64,000 nt of DNA from Bathymodiolus brooksi (GCA_963680875.1 OY804585.1:24033686-24097685); one strand, 5' to 3'. Shown: positions 1 to 11,735, counted from the stretch's first letter. Translations and numbers: made by a program. The notes: a model not told the origin generated them from the sequence alone.

Positions 1-131
1 GTTGATTATATAGGGATTTTTTTTACATGTGGCAATACTTTTGGTCACATACTGTGTGTGTTATGGTGTCTCGAAGTATATTATTCGGTGGCTAATATTG
101 TATTTAATACGTAGTGATCTCCTATTTGTAA

Positions 132-355
132 GTTCCTGGAATAACCTTCATCGGGTCCTTAGTCAAAAGATTAGAAAGACCAACAATGTATTAGTATTTG
201 GCAACAAAATGGACTAAATAGGGTAACTAATATAGACTAAGGTTACCTATGCCTGAGTGAGATTATTATTAGCTCAATTAATGTACATTGCTTAGGTACT
301 GTAATTTTTAAACATATACATGTATGTATCTAATAAACCATGACAGCGCCGAAGC
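132..355 (+). repeat. Dispersed repeat family 1 copy
   Basis: This copy contains 'ggaataaccttcatcgggt', a middle block reading 'aaggttacctatgcctgag', and the end 'gacagcgccgaagc'. The same order recurs at 12925, 29225, 30335 and 37695 on the plus strand and at 7240, 28480 and 33985 on the minus strand. From memory I associate this family with mussel genomes. The short ORF at 29-217 runs through it and is not a gene. Confidence 0.6.
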
Positions 356-1017
356 AAAAGGAGACAAAGCTTTAGAATGTTGCATTCATCAATCTCTTAA
401 ACTCTGAGTCCTCTGTCCTCTTTCCAAAAACAGAACCATTTCACAAGATGGCAGTATGATGTGCATATCGTGATGGTGAAGATGACACAATATTGGACTA
501 TAAGTGTTTAATGTCATAGCGGTGACAATTTATTTCCGGTGTTCGATTTAAATCAATAAAAATAATTTATTCTAAGCAAATCTTCGATTCCTAAATGAAC
601 AATAAGATTACAATAAATGTCTCACATATAATTGTTTTGTGGTATGTAATTGTTACTTTGATCTTTTAACAAAGATATGAAGTGTTCACGCTGACATGTC
701 AGGGTCGTGATCTCTTCTTACCACAAAACACACTTTTACTGATAACCTTTAATGTAAGTACGATATGATGAAAGGTGTGCACGATTATTGATTACTTGTA
801 CATATTGTACACAATCGAGGAAAAATACGAAGGGTAATTCCACGGTATATTATAGCTTCCGAATAAAAACGTTTAAAACTTCCTTTTTCTACGGTCGACG
901 TCACGGTTCGGTTGAGCGTTACGAAATATCCATATCTCAAATAACCGTTGTTTTTTTGTTTTTTTGTTTTGTTTTTTTTTGTTTTTGCTTTTTTTTTACC
1001 TGACTTGACTGTATATA
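356..1017. other. Intergenic, no gene seen
   Basis: AT-rich sequence with no splice-flanked or long open frame. Positions 948-999 are a T-rich run with interspersed G that gives spurious hydrophobic or lysine-rich short ORFs on the two strands. Confidence 0.5.
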
Positions 1018-1190
1018 TGAGTAGCACGGTAGCAGGAACTGCTTACCCTTCGCGAGCACCTGGGGTGATCCCCGACATTTAGTGAGGTCCCGTGTTTTTA
1101 GTTTTCTGTGTTGTGATTTTTGCTTTGTTTGTATTCGTCCTGTGTCTTGAGTGTCCAATGTTGCCAATGTCTAAGGATTGTCCATTCTTG
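1018..1190 (+). repeat. Dispersed repeat family 2 copy
   Basis: The copy starts near 'agcaggaactgcttaccc', continues with 'gcgagcacctgggg' and a T/G-rich stretch, and ends near 'gtccattcttgatt'. At least a dozen related copies occur in this window on both strands. The family often carries the lead 'gacgggtgccact', which is missing here. Confidence 0.6.
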
Positions 1191-1986
1191 ATTGATCAAA
1201 CGTTTATTTTCTTTGAAAAACAACAAAACGTTCAGCTCATATGGACATATTATGTTAAGTGGGAAAAAAATTGTGGTTGTAAGATAATTATTGCACTCTT
1301 CTTCATATCCAACTATCTTCTTTAAAAGGGATAACAGCTAATTGGTGATACACTCAAATATTGATTTATTTTTGTATATTACAAGTGTGGACACAGAAAT
1401 GTGCTGTCCAAAAGGCAAGTGTGGATGTCAATATTTCATATTATTAACTTTATAAAAAAAAAAAATCGTGGACACAGGGGTCCTGGATTTTTTAATAAAA
1501 AATAATCCTGGATTATTATTTTTGCTTAAAGTCCGGTCCTGTGTTTTTATTTCAAATTTTCATCATAGGGGTATAAAATTGTATCATTAATAATAAATTA
1601 ATAAATAATAAATTCAGATTTTCTATTTAAAATAAATCTCATTTACAAAACCACTGATATTTGTTCAATTTTTATCGCTGATTTACGCTTTAGTCGCAAC
1701 AAATTTTTATTTTTCTCTTTAAACTGTCGAAATATAACATTTATTCAACTGTAAAATTCACAAATAAAATTCCCCCCCCCCTTTTTCCCTTTTTTTCTTG
1801 TTTAAATCAATGATCAACAATATTCCAGAATCAAACAAATGAATAAATATAACATAGATTTCTTTTACATGCATCTTTTTACCATGCGTTGTCAGTGTGT
1901 TTTAAATCGGTCATCCAATCAGGACGCTCATTATTCTTGTCCAAGATAAAAATGCATCGCTAAAATTACCTGTGGGTGTTTCCCCA
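1191..1986. other. Intergenic, no gene seen
   Basis: AT-rich, with a small inverted motif around 1465-1545 ('ggtcctggatt' and 'aatcctggatt' near A/T runs) and a C-run at 1772-1781. No coding signal was seen. Confidence 0.45.
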
Positions 1987-2332
1987 CTTCAACTCGTAAA
2001 CTTACATAGAAATCGGAGATATTTCGTCATAAAACTTCACACATGGTTTTGTCTATCATATTTCTTGAAGACAAACATAAAATTTTATTGCATTTATCAA
2101 TATTTTATGAGTATCAACAGTTTTTTCAACGCCGTATCTGTTTCTCGATACAGCCGCAACTTCAACTCGTAAATTTACATAGAAATCGGAGATATTTCGT
2201 CATAATACTTCACACATGGTTTTGTCTATCATATTTCTTGAAGACAAACATAAAATGTTATTGCATTTATCAATATTTTATGACTATCAACAGTTTTTTC
2301 AACACCGTATCTGTTTCTCGATACAGCCGCCC
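1987..2332 (+). repeat. Two-copy tandem repeat, period ~173 bp
   Basis: 'caactcgtaaa' followed by 'ttacatagaaatcggaga' begins at about 1990 and again at about 2163, and the two ~173-bp copies differ at only a few bases. The second ends at 'ctcgatacagccgc'. Mussel satellites with monomers near this length are known, but I could not compare sequences. The open frame through the dimer (2043-2360) is most likely fortuitous. Confidence 0.75.
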
Positions 2333-2939
2333 GATTACAGTGACCCGTGACCCAGATTAGCTCGTTCCAGCAGTTTTTTCTTAAAAATGTTTATAATAAT
2401 GCTGGATTTTATTCATGTCATAGTCCGTTTTTACATTAACTTTTCGTCAACTTCCGGATACAAGTATTGTAATTATTAGCACAATTTTACCCTCACAAGT
2501 GTTTCAGTAGAAAACTCAACTGCAAATAAACATCAATATTTCACCATCATGAAGAATAAATTTATGCAGAGATCGGATTTCCTTTCGAGACTTTGTAACA
2601 AATAGGACAACGAACCGAACACATATTTAATTCGACCTAGAATATTGTTGTTTCAAATGAATCATTTGGAAATAACCTAGTACTAAAATATCTTATTTGG
2701 TTACCAGATTTCTTTGTTTCTTTTGACAATGGGTAAAGCTAAAATTGTCATCTATCATCTTTTTGGAAATTGCATACATTTTAAACATATTTTCTATGTA
2801 TTTGTAATTTATTCTTTGTAGACATAAAGTTATTAATCGAACAGAGGAAGAACAGGGAGATGCAAAAGGGTAGGACACCCGTCACGTATTCTTATTATAC
2901 CATGTACTGAACGGTTAATTGTGACAAGCTCGTGGGTGC
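2333..2939. other. Intergenic, no gene seen
   Basis: No convincing exon, RNA gene or repeat boundary was recognised here. Confidence 0.4.
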
Positions 2940-3519
2940 CTGTATCAACTGTTTAGGGACATTTCTACTTAAAAGGGGGTCTGTAGTTAATCTGTCTTTT
3001 TGTGTTACTTTCCTGAAATCGATAAGAAGCATGAAGTGGATCTGCATCTTTCAGTTGGTCTTTTTGAACTCGATCAAAAGCATTGTTTCCTCTCTTGTTA
3101 AGCCTTTGTGTTGTCACAAAATATTTCTGCAACGTCATTCATCAAATGTTATTGACAACAGAGGACAGACATTGTCAATATTTGAAAAATTAAAATCATC
3201 AAAACCGTCACATGCCACATAATTCTATTTTAGAAAACCACAAAACGTTATGATAAATTTTTGGCGCAAAAAAACCTGTTAAATATTCTGTTCTAACCAG
3301 AGACTGTTTCTTGATATTAAATATTAAATTAATGATGAGTCGTGATGACATCATACTGGTAATGATATCAGATACATGTATACGTAACTACTCCAGAAAA
3401 CAATATGAAACTTTACAGTATACCTTCAAAATGTGGAATGCAGACACAGAATATTACACTGTCGGAAGTATTGTAACATCTATGAATAAAATCGTAGAAT
3501 CAGAGGCAAACTCGATACT

Positions 3520-3737
3520 CCTAACACACATATACATGAACCCTAACACACATATACATGACACCTAACACACATATACATGACCCCTAACACACATATA
3601 CATGACACCTAACACACATATACATGACCCCTAACACACATATACATGACCCCTAACACACATATACATGACCCCTAACACACATATACATGACCCCTAA
3701 TACACATATGCATGACCCCTAACACACATATACATGA
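3520..3737 (+). repeat. 22-bp minisatellite, about ten copies
   Basis: The unit is 'ctaacacacatatacatgac' plus two bases, repeated about ten times with few changes (GAACC, GACAC and GACCC variants). It sits exactly where other family 3 copies have a single 'ctaacacacatatacatgac' segment, and the flanks (gaggcaaactcgatac before, gctcactttcc after) are family 3. Confidence 0.9.
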
Positions 3738-4534
3738 TCGCTCACTTTCCATGCTTTGGTATAGGCACTTCAATAAAACATGATGGGGTTACTCCAGCTT
3801 TATTAGCCAAAATTCTTCTTAGTGGAATAATGCTGTCACACAAGTGTCTGTTACATGCGATTAAAATGCAGGCCTCGCATATAACTAGGTTGGCGGCTAT
3901 GCAACATTTATAGCAGACGGTCTTCACTGACATAACAATGCAAAAGTTATATTTTATGATATTCAGCAACTAGTTTAGAAACTGAAGACAACCTTAGTTT
4001 AGTTTATGTAATATTGCATTATGTGTCAAAACGAATATCTCAAGTCACCAACCAAAAAAAGTAGCAGACCCCTTTTCGGAAAGTCTGGACCCGCCTCCAA
4101 ATTTAATTATCCTCAGTTTTGTTGGACTCGAGACAGACCATAGTGGAAGAACGATGACTATCTTCCAGTTACTCTTTTAGAACTCTAAAGCATTGTGTAT
4201 GTTCTCCTTCGTTCTAGTTTTTACTTTGCATTGTCAAAATATTTCTGAAATATCAATAAGCAAATAGTATTGACAGCAAAGGACAGACGTTGTCAATATG
4301 TGAAAAAAAATTAAACCATCAAAACAGTCATGCCCGATGGAATTCTATTTTAAAAAACCACAAAACCTTATTATACCTTTTTGGTGCCAAAAAATGCTGT
4401 TAAATATTCTGTACTAACCACAGACTGCTTCGTGAAGTTATATATTCAATTTACTGGTGACTCTTGGATGACCTCATAGTGGTTATGACATCAGATAATT
4501 GAAATTTTACAAATGTGAATGCAGAAAACAACTC

Positions 4535-4650
4535 GGAACAGTTGCAAACAGTTGCTAGTAGAAACAGAAGCAAAATTTATACCGCTGTTACATATATGCA
4601 TGACCTCTTAATCGTCTAGCGTGATACATGCCTTTCAATAAAACGTGACT
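4535..4650 (+). repeat. Dispersed repeat family 3 copy (degenerate)
   Basis: Shows 'cggaacagttgcaaac', 'agaaacagaagcaaa', 'tatgcatgac' and 'caataaaacgtg' in family order, inside the second unit of the ~1-kb array. Confidence 0.5.
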
Positions 4651-5626
4651 TTCACTCTAAATGGCATAGTGCAGTCCTGAAAGTGTCTTCCATATATGAT
4701 TAAAATGTAGACCCTAGCATAAAACTAGGTGAGCAGGGTTGGTTGTTGTAAGGAATGCATTTGTTTCTGATAATGTCACGTTTACAAACAACGGTCATCG
4801 CTGACATAAAAACATGAAAAATATTGTTAGCATAACTTTCAGCAACTAGTTTAGAAACTGCGAAAAACCATTTTGTTTCATTCAATGTAATAATTATGTG
4901 TGTCAAAATGAGCAATAAATTGACATCATATTGGTACATGTTCTGACTAAAAACATTCATGACAGACTCTTGTCAAGAAATGCTTGTATGCATTACAACA
5001 CCTAATATGATTATAATTTTTAAAAGCCATACTAGAAAATACTCCAACATTGCACTCCAATAATCGGTATAAGACTCCACTCTAAAAAAAAATACATGAT
5101 ACCCTCATTGTGATGTCTTGGAAAGTCTAGAAACGTCTTGGAAATAGGTATCTTCAATTCGGTTGGACCTGAGACGAAAGCTTTATGGAAGTACGATGGC
5201 GTATCTCCCAATTACTCTTGAAGAACTCGATCAACAACATGTTTATATTTTCGTTATCATTTTGTATTGTCAAAAAAATATTTCTTAAAGATCAATTATC
5301 AACTGTTATTGATAGCAGAGGACAGACAGACAGACAGACATTGTCAATATGTGAATAATTAAAACCACCAAAAACAATGATGCACCACAGGATTTTACTT
5401 ATCAAAACCACAAAACTTCATTTTTCCTTTTTGGTGTCAAAAATGCTGTTAAATATTTTGTACTAACCAGAGACTGTTTCGTGAAGTTAGATATATAATT
5501 TACTGGTGACTTAGATGACGTGATAGTGGTAATGATATCATATATCAGGATAGGTAACTACTCCAGAAAACAAGAGGTAACGTAACAGCATACGTTCAAA
5601 ATATAGAATGCAGGAATAGAATATTA

Positions 5627-6060
5627 CACTGTCGGAACAGTTGTAAAATCCAATCATATAATCGTAGAAACACAGGCAAACTCGATACCTCTAACACATA
5701 GATAGATGACCGTTCACCGTCCTGGCTTGGTGTCAATAAAACATAGCGGAGTTAAGCTAGTTTAATGGGCCCAAACCTTCCCTCATAGTAGAATAAAGCC
5801 GTCATGCAAGTGTTTTCTACATATGAGTAAAATGCAGACCCTCACATATAACTAGGTGACCAGTAATATTGTTAAGCACCCAGATTAATACACTTGTATC
5901 TGGCAATAAATAAACCTTTGTGAAAACCAAAGTGGTATTTTTGTTGCCATCTCTTAGTCCCTTTACAGTCAAAAAATATAGCAGGCTTGGTACAGACACT
6001 CCAATGTATAAACGTGGCGGGGTTGAATTAGTTTTATGGGCTCAAACCTCCCCTCTTGAA
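5627..6060 (+). repeat. Dispersed repeat family 3 copies
   Basis: The first part (to about 5800) has 'cactgtcggaacagttgt', 'ggcaaactcgatacc', 'cctggcttggt' and 'gcggagttaagctagttt'. A second partial copy at about 5965-6060 repeats only the distal part ('ggcttggtacagacact', 'gtggcggggttgaa'). Confidence 0.6.
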
Positions 6061-6659
6061 ATGATATGGTCATGCAAATGCTTTTTACATGTGAGTAAAA
6101 TACAAACCATCATACAACGTTCTTAAAAAAGAAGGCAAATCATCTTGAACATTAAACATAGTATATATAATCTTCGTGACGCAGAAGAATTCAGTCAAAG
6201 CACTCATGAAAGTACGATGGACATCTTCTGGTTACTCTGTCAGATCTCGACGAAAAGAATTGTTTATGTTCGTGTTATTGTTTTGTATTGTAAGCACATA
6301 TTTCTGAAAGGTTGATCATCAAATGGTATTGACAGCAGACGACAGACATGGTTAATGTATGAAAAATTTAATAAATAAAAATCATGTATTGCAGAATTCT
6401 ATTTTATAAAACCACAAAACGTTATCATTCCATTTTTGGCTCAAAAGGTGATGATAAATATTATGTACTAACCAGAGACTATTTCGTTTAAGTTAGATAT
6501 TCAAATTAATGATGACTCTTAGAGTAATGTACCGACTCTCACATATAACTGAATTAGAAGCGTTATTGTACAGCATGTTGATTCATACATTGTGCCTGGA
6601 AATGTCAGGTTTACAAACAACGGTGATCGCTGACATAAAAAAATTCAAAAGTTGCAGTA

Positions 6660-6905
6660 TTTTATAAAAAAAAAAAGAAAAAAAAAAAAAAAAAAAAGCA
6701 GGAACTGCTTTCCCCTCACAAACACCTGAGGTCGCCCCCGTGTTCATGGAGGGATTCGATTTGTTCATCTTTTTGATTTCTTGTCTTGCGTTTTTAGCTT
6801 TGCGTGTCTTCGTTCTGTGTCTTGTGCCCACTGTTGTCTGTGTCTCTGTATTGTCCATTATTGGTGGTCCTTCGGTTGTTTCTAGTGTTTTCTTTTCTTC
6901 CTGTT
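6660..6905 (+). repeat. Family 2 copy preceded by an A-run
   Basis: An A-rich run (6664-6697) leads into 'gcaggaactgctttcccc', 'cacctgaggtcgccccc' and the T/G-rich family 2 body. The ORFs reported over it on both strands are products of the low-complexity composition. Confidence 0.6.
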
Positions 6906-7239
6906 ATTCTTCTCGAGCTCAGTCAAAACATTGTTTATGTTCTCGTTATGGTTTTGTATTGTCAACAAACATTTATTCAAGGTCAATAATCAACTGTTAT
7001 TGACAGCAGACGACAAACATTGTTAACATGTGAAAAATTAAAACAATCATGTACCACAGATATCTATTTTATATAACCATAAAATTTTATTATATTTTTG
7101 GCGCAAAAAAAACTGTTAAATATTCTGTACTAACCACATGCTGTTTCGTGAAGTTAAATATTCAAATTAATTATGACTCTTGGATGACATCATACTGGGA
7201 ATAACACATGGATACGTAACTACTCCAGAAAATAAGAAG

Positions 7240-7440
7240 AAACGTCAATCTCCCTCAGACACAGATCTTTCTATTTTTAGCTACACGATGAAGGTTATTC
7301 CAGAAACGCGTCGCGTGCACTAAATTTCATATCTACGTTTTTTATCCTGATTAGGACCTTTACTTTACTTCTTGCCAAAGACTTTTAAATTAATTGGCTT
7401 TCCAATCTTTTGATTATGCGCATAACTGATGCAGATTATT
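7240..7440 (-). repeat. Dispersed repeat family 1 copy
   Basis: On the plus strand it reads 'ctccctcagacacag', then 'gatgaaggttattccagaaa', then 'cgtgcactaaatttcatatc', which is family 1 in reverse. A further fragment follows ('ggctttccaatcttttga'). Confidence 0.6.
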
Positions 7441-7569
7441 ACTATACCAGATAGTAAAAAAACACGTTTAAATAATGAAAAGAAGGTTTAAACAGTGATG
7501 GTCAACAATTCCACCAATATCAACAAAACAAACAATCACCTCAAACCATTGAACACAAAAAGACCACGA

Positions 7570-7660
7570 ACATCTAGGTTCCGGCTTTTGACAGTCATAA
7601 AAATATGGCGGGATTAAGCCAGTTATTGATAGCCCAATCCTCCTCCTTAATAATTGGATC
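7570..7660 (+). repeat. Family 3 distal fragment
   Basis: 'ataaaaatatggcgggatta' followed by 'agccagttattgatagccca' matches the distal end of family 3. Confidence 0.5.
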
Positions 7661-8032
7661 TCCAACGAAAAAAACAGATATAAACAAGCAATAATAAATC
7701 TGCACAGACTCCCTTTGAGTTATATATATCTCTTTATTTCTGGTAACTTTTGTTAACACAATGGTATACAGATAATAAATTAAATACATACATAATACAC
7801 AATAAAATACAATACAACACATAATACGAAAACAGCTATATACAATATTTACAATGGATGGTTGTAGTTAACTGGCTACTAGCTAAAAATATAGAATTTG
7901 TAGGACCTTGAGAAAATAAAGGTTTTGGTTGTATGCATTATAGTAATTGTCATGTACAGCCTCGTATATATTCTTGTCAGTATTTAGAAGAAGTAGATAA
8001 CAAGCGTAGCTAAATGGGGAAACAACAATATA
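7661..8032. other. Intergenic, no gene seen
   Basis: AT-rich with 'atac'/'aata' low-complexity patches. No supported feature. Confidence 0.4.
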
Positions 8033-8177
8033 CAATTATGGCCTTCATGAGAAGTTAATATCCATAATTATTATATTGAGAAAGCGTTATTTTTCCGAGG
8101 TCCAAAGGACCGAAGGAAAATAACCCTTTCGAGATTTAATAATTATGGATATTAACTTCTCATGAAGGACATAATTG
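8033..8177. repeat. Long near-perfect palindrome (foldback, ~70-bp arms)
   Basis: The left arm begins 'caattatggccttcatgaga' and the right arm ends with its near-exact complement 'tctcatgaaggacataattg'. The centre is 'ggtccaaaggacc', leaving almost no loop. The arms differ at only a few positions, so this could extrude a cruciform or make a long hairpin RNA. It is likely a foldback or MITE-type element. Confidence 0.85.
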
Positions 8178-8969
8178 TAGTATTATACTGAACTAATATG
8201 AGGGAAATAACTAGTTATTGGTTCGACGTGCAAAAGCGCGCCAATTTCAAACAGTTATTTTGTGCTGCGTGCATATTCCCTCACAGTTATTTCACCTACG
8301 TGCAGTTTGTCGCGGGAATAATGAGTTATTTCTTGTTCCATGGAATAAAACTTTAAAATATCTTAATTGTTTCTTGCTTGGTTTCTATAGTAAAGTATAA
8401 TAATACCAAATAAAAAGTTCATACAATTGCAATCGATGATTGTATCTAATTTATTCCTCTGGCAAGTTAAATTTGTGGCGGAGGGATGTCGGTGGTAATT
8501 ACAGGTCGATAATTAATACGAATGATTGAAGGATTGACGACCATTTTTTTTTCAATTATAGTAACATTCCTGTTCTTTTACTCATTTCGTTAAATATAAT
8601 GTAATAGGGTCATAGATCAAGAAATTTCAATTAATTTTATTGATAAAATAAGTTTAGTATAGACAAATATGTCATCAATATACTAAATATAGAATGTTAA
8701 ATGATATATGACACCGACACAATCCCTCGACTGTTAATATGAAGAATACAAACTAGATTTGTACTTTTATCCTGCAATGACAGCATTTACCGATCAATAT
8801 AGCCTGCCCAATATTTTTTTTTATGTTGGTCAGTTATAAATAGAACATACAGATGTAAGCTCCGCCCACATCGGGGGATATTGTTTTCAAATACATACAC
8901 AAAATTATTTCAAATACTTTTATCATCGTCCAGTAAACGTTTATTTACGATTTAAAATTGCAGGATAAA
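8178..8969. other. Intergenic spacer between two palindromes
   Basis: No gene was seen. Around 8218-8340 there is 'gttattggttcgacgtgc' and similar 'agttatt' motifs that may belong to the flanking foldback element. Confidence 0.35.
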
Positions 8970-9121
8970 TACAATACATGTGCACTGTCGAAGCATATAG
9001 GTAAATATGTGTATTCGGCGCGAAACGCGGGAAAGGGCTCGGCGAAGCCTCGCCTTTTCCCCCGTTTCTAAGCCTCACACACATATCACCTATATGCTTC
9101 GACAGTGCACAAGTATTGTAT
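8970..9121. repeat. Long palindrome (foldback, ~70-bp arms)
   Basis: The left arm starts 'atacaatacatgtgcactgt' and the right arm ends 'acagtgcacaagtattgtat', its complement with one mismatch. The arms continue through 'cgaagcatataggt' and a GC-rich centre ('cgggaaagggctcggcgaag'). A fragment resembling the 'gtgtattcggcgc' portion recurs at about 22017. Confidence 0.85.
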
Positions 9122-9424
9122 AGTAATGTTTCACCATCTTAACTTCGTGATCACCAAGGTCAAATACCTGGCAAAAATGACATTGATGCACTGTTTAGTT
9201 TTCTGTGTTATTGTCTCCAATTAATTCATAATTGATATTTGATATTATTTTGCTCATTATAGACGCCTTCATGGGCAATAACAAAATGTTGCTAGTTAGT
9301 TAGTTAATGGGTTTAAACGTTTGTCTACCTTCTGCAGGTATTGCAGACTGGATTTTGTTGGTATATGTCGTTGTGTTATATAGACCATTGTATGACCGCA
9401 TTGTTCCACCAAGAGGAGAAGCTA

Positions 9425-9540
9425 TGGCCCATAATCCCGGCACTTTTTATTGAAGTGAAGTGCCTGTGTCAAGCCAGGAAAGTGAGGGGTCATGTATTTG
9501 TGTGTTCGGGTGTCGATTTTCCCTCTTTCTACGATTTTCT
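9425..9540 (-). repeat. Dispersed repeat family 3 copy
   Basis: The reverse complement gives 'acacaaatacatgacccctc', 'actttcctggcttgacacag', 'gcacttcac' and 'aataaaaagtgccgggatta', the family 3 order. The ORF at 9341-9592 therefore reads through a repeat. Confidence 0.6.
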
Positions 9541-9719
9541 AATGGATTTTGGAAATATTTCGACAATATGGTCTTTTCTGCTTTTAAACTGAAGCCGAAA
9601 TACGATCACTTCTCTCCTTAGTTCAACAAACTAGCTATTTTTAAAATAACATTCGCATGATTTTTGTTACTGTTGTGTATATGCGGCGTTGCTTGTTAAA
9701 AACCAGCAACTCATTTATA

Positions 9720-10312
9720 GAGATCTCTTGAATTCTTTTTGAGATATCATCAGTTCTTTATATTAAACGTGGAACTATTTTAAAGATATGTGAAAAATAA
9801 ACATTTGCTTTTAAGATATCTTATGAATTTTCTAAAAGAATAACATATATATTATATACGCTTAAGATATCTGGTAAACGTTTAAAGATATCTTAATTTA
9901 AATTGGTTACTTAGATATATTTTAATCATTTGAAAATATCATTTCATCATTTAAAGATATCTCAAAGAATTTAAGGGACGGACCATTTAACTTCCAGGGG
10001 GGGTTATGGTTTTTTCCTAAAAAAAATATTCTGATTCCCAATGTTGCTGAAAAAAATATTCTGTTTTTGGAGGAAAAAAAATTATCTGATTCAGAGTTTT
10101 TGTCATATAACCTCATGTTAAATTCTGGAAAAATATTTCGCGCTTGGCGCGACAAAAAAAATAATTATTCTAACTCGTGTTGTCCGAAAACAAATTTCTG
10201 TACGAAACAAAAAAACTACCCCCCCCCCCCCCCCTACAAGTTAAATGGTCGGCCCCTAAGTATCTTTAAATCTATCAAAGATATCTCATGAAATTTTGCA
10301 GATATCTTACAT
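9720..10312. repeat. Irregular cluster of 'agatatct'-like motifs, split by a MITE
   Basis: The palindromic word 'agatatct' and one- or two-base variants, usually next to 'tttaa', occur about eleven times at uneven 25-60 bp spacing. The MITE at 9975-10256 interrupts the cluster and the motif resumes directly after it. Confidence 0.55.
9975..10256. mobile_element. MITE with TAA target duplication (copy 1)
   Basis: The terminal inverted repeats are 'gggacggaccatttaac' at the left and 'gttaaatggtcggcccc' at the right. A TAA flanks both ends (9972-9974 and 10257-10259), which fits the 3-bp TWA duplications of PIF/Harbinger elements, although the superfamily is inference. The inside is AT-rich with no transposase. 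A long C-run (about 10219-10234) lies near the right end. A second copy is at 45103-45364. Confidence 0.85.
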
Positions 10313-10348
10313 TATTAAATCACTCGTCTAAGATAAATATATATATAT

Positions 10349-10521
10349 GTATTTGGTTTTTAATCATTTTAAACAGTCAAGTCACAGGTTATGTAGTCAT
10401 TAATGCCACTGAAATAGTATATCATTATTCCAGTGGCATTAATTGCTTCATAACCGGTGACTTGATTCCAATGCAGAAGACATACTGATATTTGAAAATG
10501 ATAAAACTGAAAACCAAATAT
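10349..10521. repeat. Long imperfect palindrome (foldback)
   Basis: The inner arms 'caagtcacaggttatg' and 'cataaccggtgacttg' and the core 'attaatgccactg'/'cagtggcattaat' are strongly complementary. The outer arms ('atttggtttt' and 'aaaaccaaat') extend it imperfectly. It is the third foldback within 2.5 kb. Confidence 0.8.
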
Positions 10522-11206
10522 ACTGTGCAAGTAAAACTATTTGCATTTTATGTAGCAATCAATCAAGGGCTATTAAAAATAGAGAGAAACGCTTTGATTT
10601 GTAAAATTACGTAAATAATATGGAAATATCTTATAAGGAAAAATATTATAAATAATAGTTATCAATAATTGCTTTTAATAAAGAAAAATCTACAATAAAA
10701 TATTACTCATACATTGTGTGAGGAATAATTATTCAAGTTTTGCATTCCATTTGTGTCAATCTTAATCGATATATTTTAGGATTTCTGTGTAGGTGTGGTG
10801 GGGAGGGGGTATAGGGCTTTGTTTTTGTCTAATTCCAAACTTTACAGAAAAACAAACAATAAATAAATTGAACTGAAAGGTGTAAAAAAAAATCTGACTG
10901 TGCAGAGTTCAGAGAAAAATTTTGGCATAATTTGAGAAAAATTATGAGTTGCTCAAGCATGAACAAAAAATCAGAATAAACAAAACATAGCTCCCCAAAC
11001 TACCACCACCTCCATTACAAGGTATATGATCGTTCTCTCCTAATATGAGGCAGACCTGGTGGTATCTACTGTGCTCCTATTTCAAATTTACAAGAATAAA
11101 ACAATCGGAGGATCCCAGAAGCCTGTATCGTCCTGGTTATCATCGTTTTAAGCTGATTGATTATTGAATAAAAAAATATATAAATAAAAATAAGAAGAAA
11201 CAGACC
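10522..11206. other. Intergenic, no gene seen
   Basis: AT-rich, with no long frame or recognised repeat. Confidence 0.4.
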
Positions 11207-11362
11207 TAAAACATATAATCTCTAAACTTTGTTTGTGACACCTAATTGCTATTGATAACAAAAACATATAATCTCTAAACTTTGTTTGTGACACCTAATT
11301 GCTATTGATAACAAAAACATATAATCTCTAAACTTTGTTTGTGACACCTAGTTGCTATTGAT
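11207..11362 (+). repeat. Tandem repeat, period 53 bp, three copies
   Basis: 'acatataatctctaaacttt' begins at 11211, 11264 and 11317. The units include 'gtttgtgacacctaattgct' and are nearly identical; the last has 'ctagttgct'. Confidence 0.9.
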
Positions 11363-11414
11363 AATCCATGCATCTTTTTCTGATACAAACTTTAATTGAT
11401 TTTGGATTTGTTTA

Positions 11415-11530
11415 TGGTGTTTAACAATATTTCAGCTAAGTAGTTCGTTGCGGTCAGTTTTATTGGTGGAGGAATCCGAAGTATCCTGTAAATCCAACTA
11501 CCATATGATAACGAACACGACGACCCCTTC
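11415..11530 (-). mobile_element. tRNA-type SINE (type A) fragment
   Basis: 'aacaatatttcagct', 'cggtcagttttattggtgga' and 'taaatccaactaccatatga' are blocks of the type A SINE seen complete at 45866-46117. The middle is deleted. Confidence 0.55.
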
Positions 11531-11589
11531 AGCTAATTTTCAATTGTTCTCTTAAATCAACATTATCCATATAGAATGGGGGAAATACC

Positions 11590-11735
11590 ACATCGTTGGA
11601 ACAGTTCCAAATTCGTGTATGACGTAGATACCCTTAGCACAAGTACATGTGATCACTCACTCCGTCACTTCAATACAAAGAGGTGGGGTTAAACTAGTTC
11701 TGATTGGTCGTTGAATCTGTTCTTACCTTTTTTTT
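11590..11735 (+). repeat. Dispersed repeat family 3 copy
   Basis: Contains 'tcgttggaacagttccaaat', 'gatacccttagcac', 'tgatcactcac' and 'gaggtggggttaaactagtt' in family order. Confidence 0.55.

Larger units (their letters stand above)
2940..7230 (+). repeat. Degenerate tandem array of a ~1-kb unit (about five copies)
   Basis: A block reading 'aactcgatcaaaagcattg', then 'ttattgacagcagaggacag', then 'ctgttaaatattctg', then 'accagagactgtttcgtgaa' recurs in the same order. The 'ctgttaaatatt' landmark lies near 3276, 4397, 5446, 6449 (degenerate) and 7113, giving spacings of about 1121, 1049, 1003 and 664 bp. Each fuller copy also carries a family 3 segment. The last copies are shortened. No coding potential was seen. 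Confidence 0.65.
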
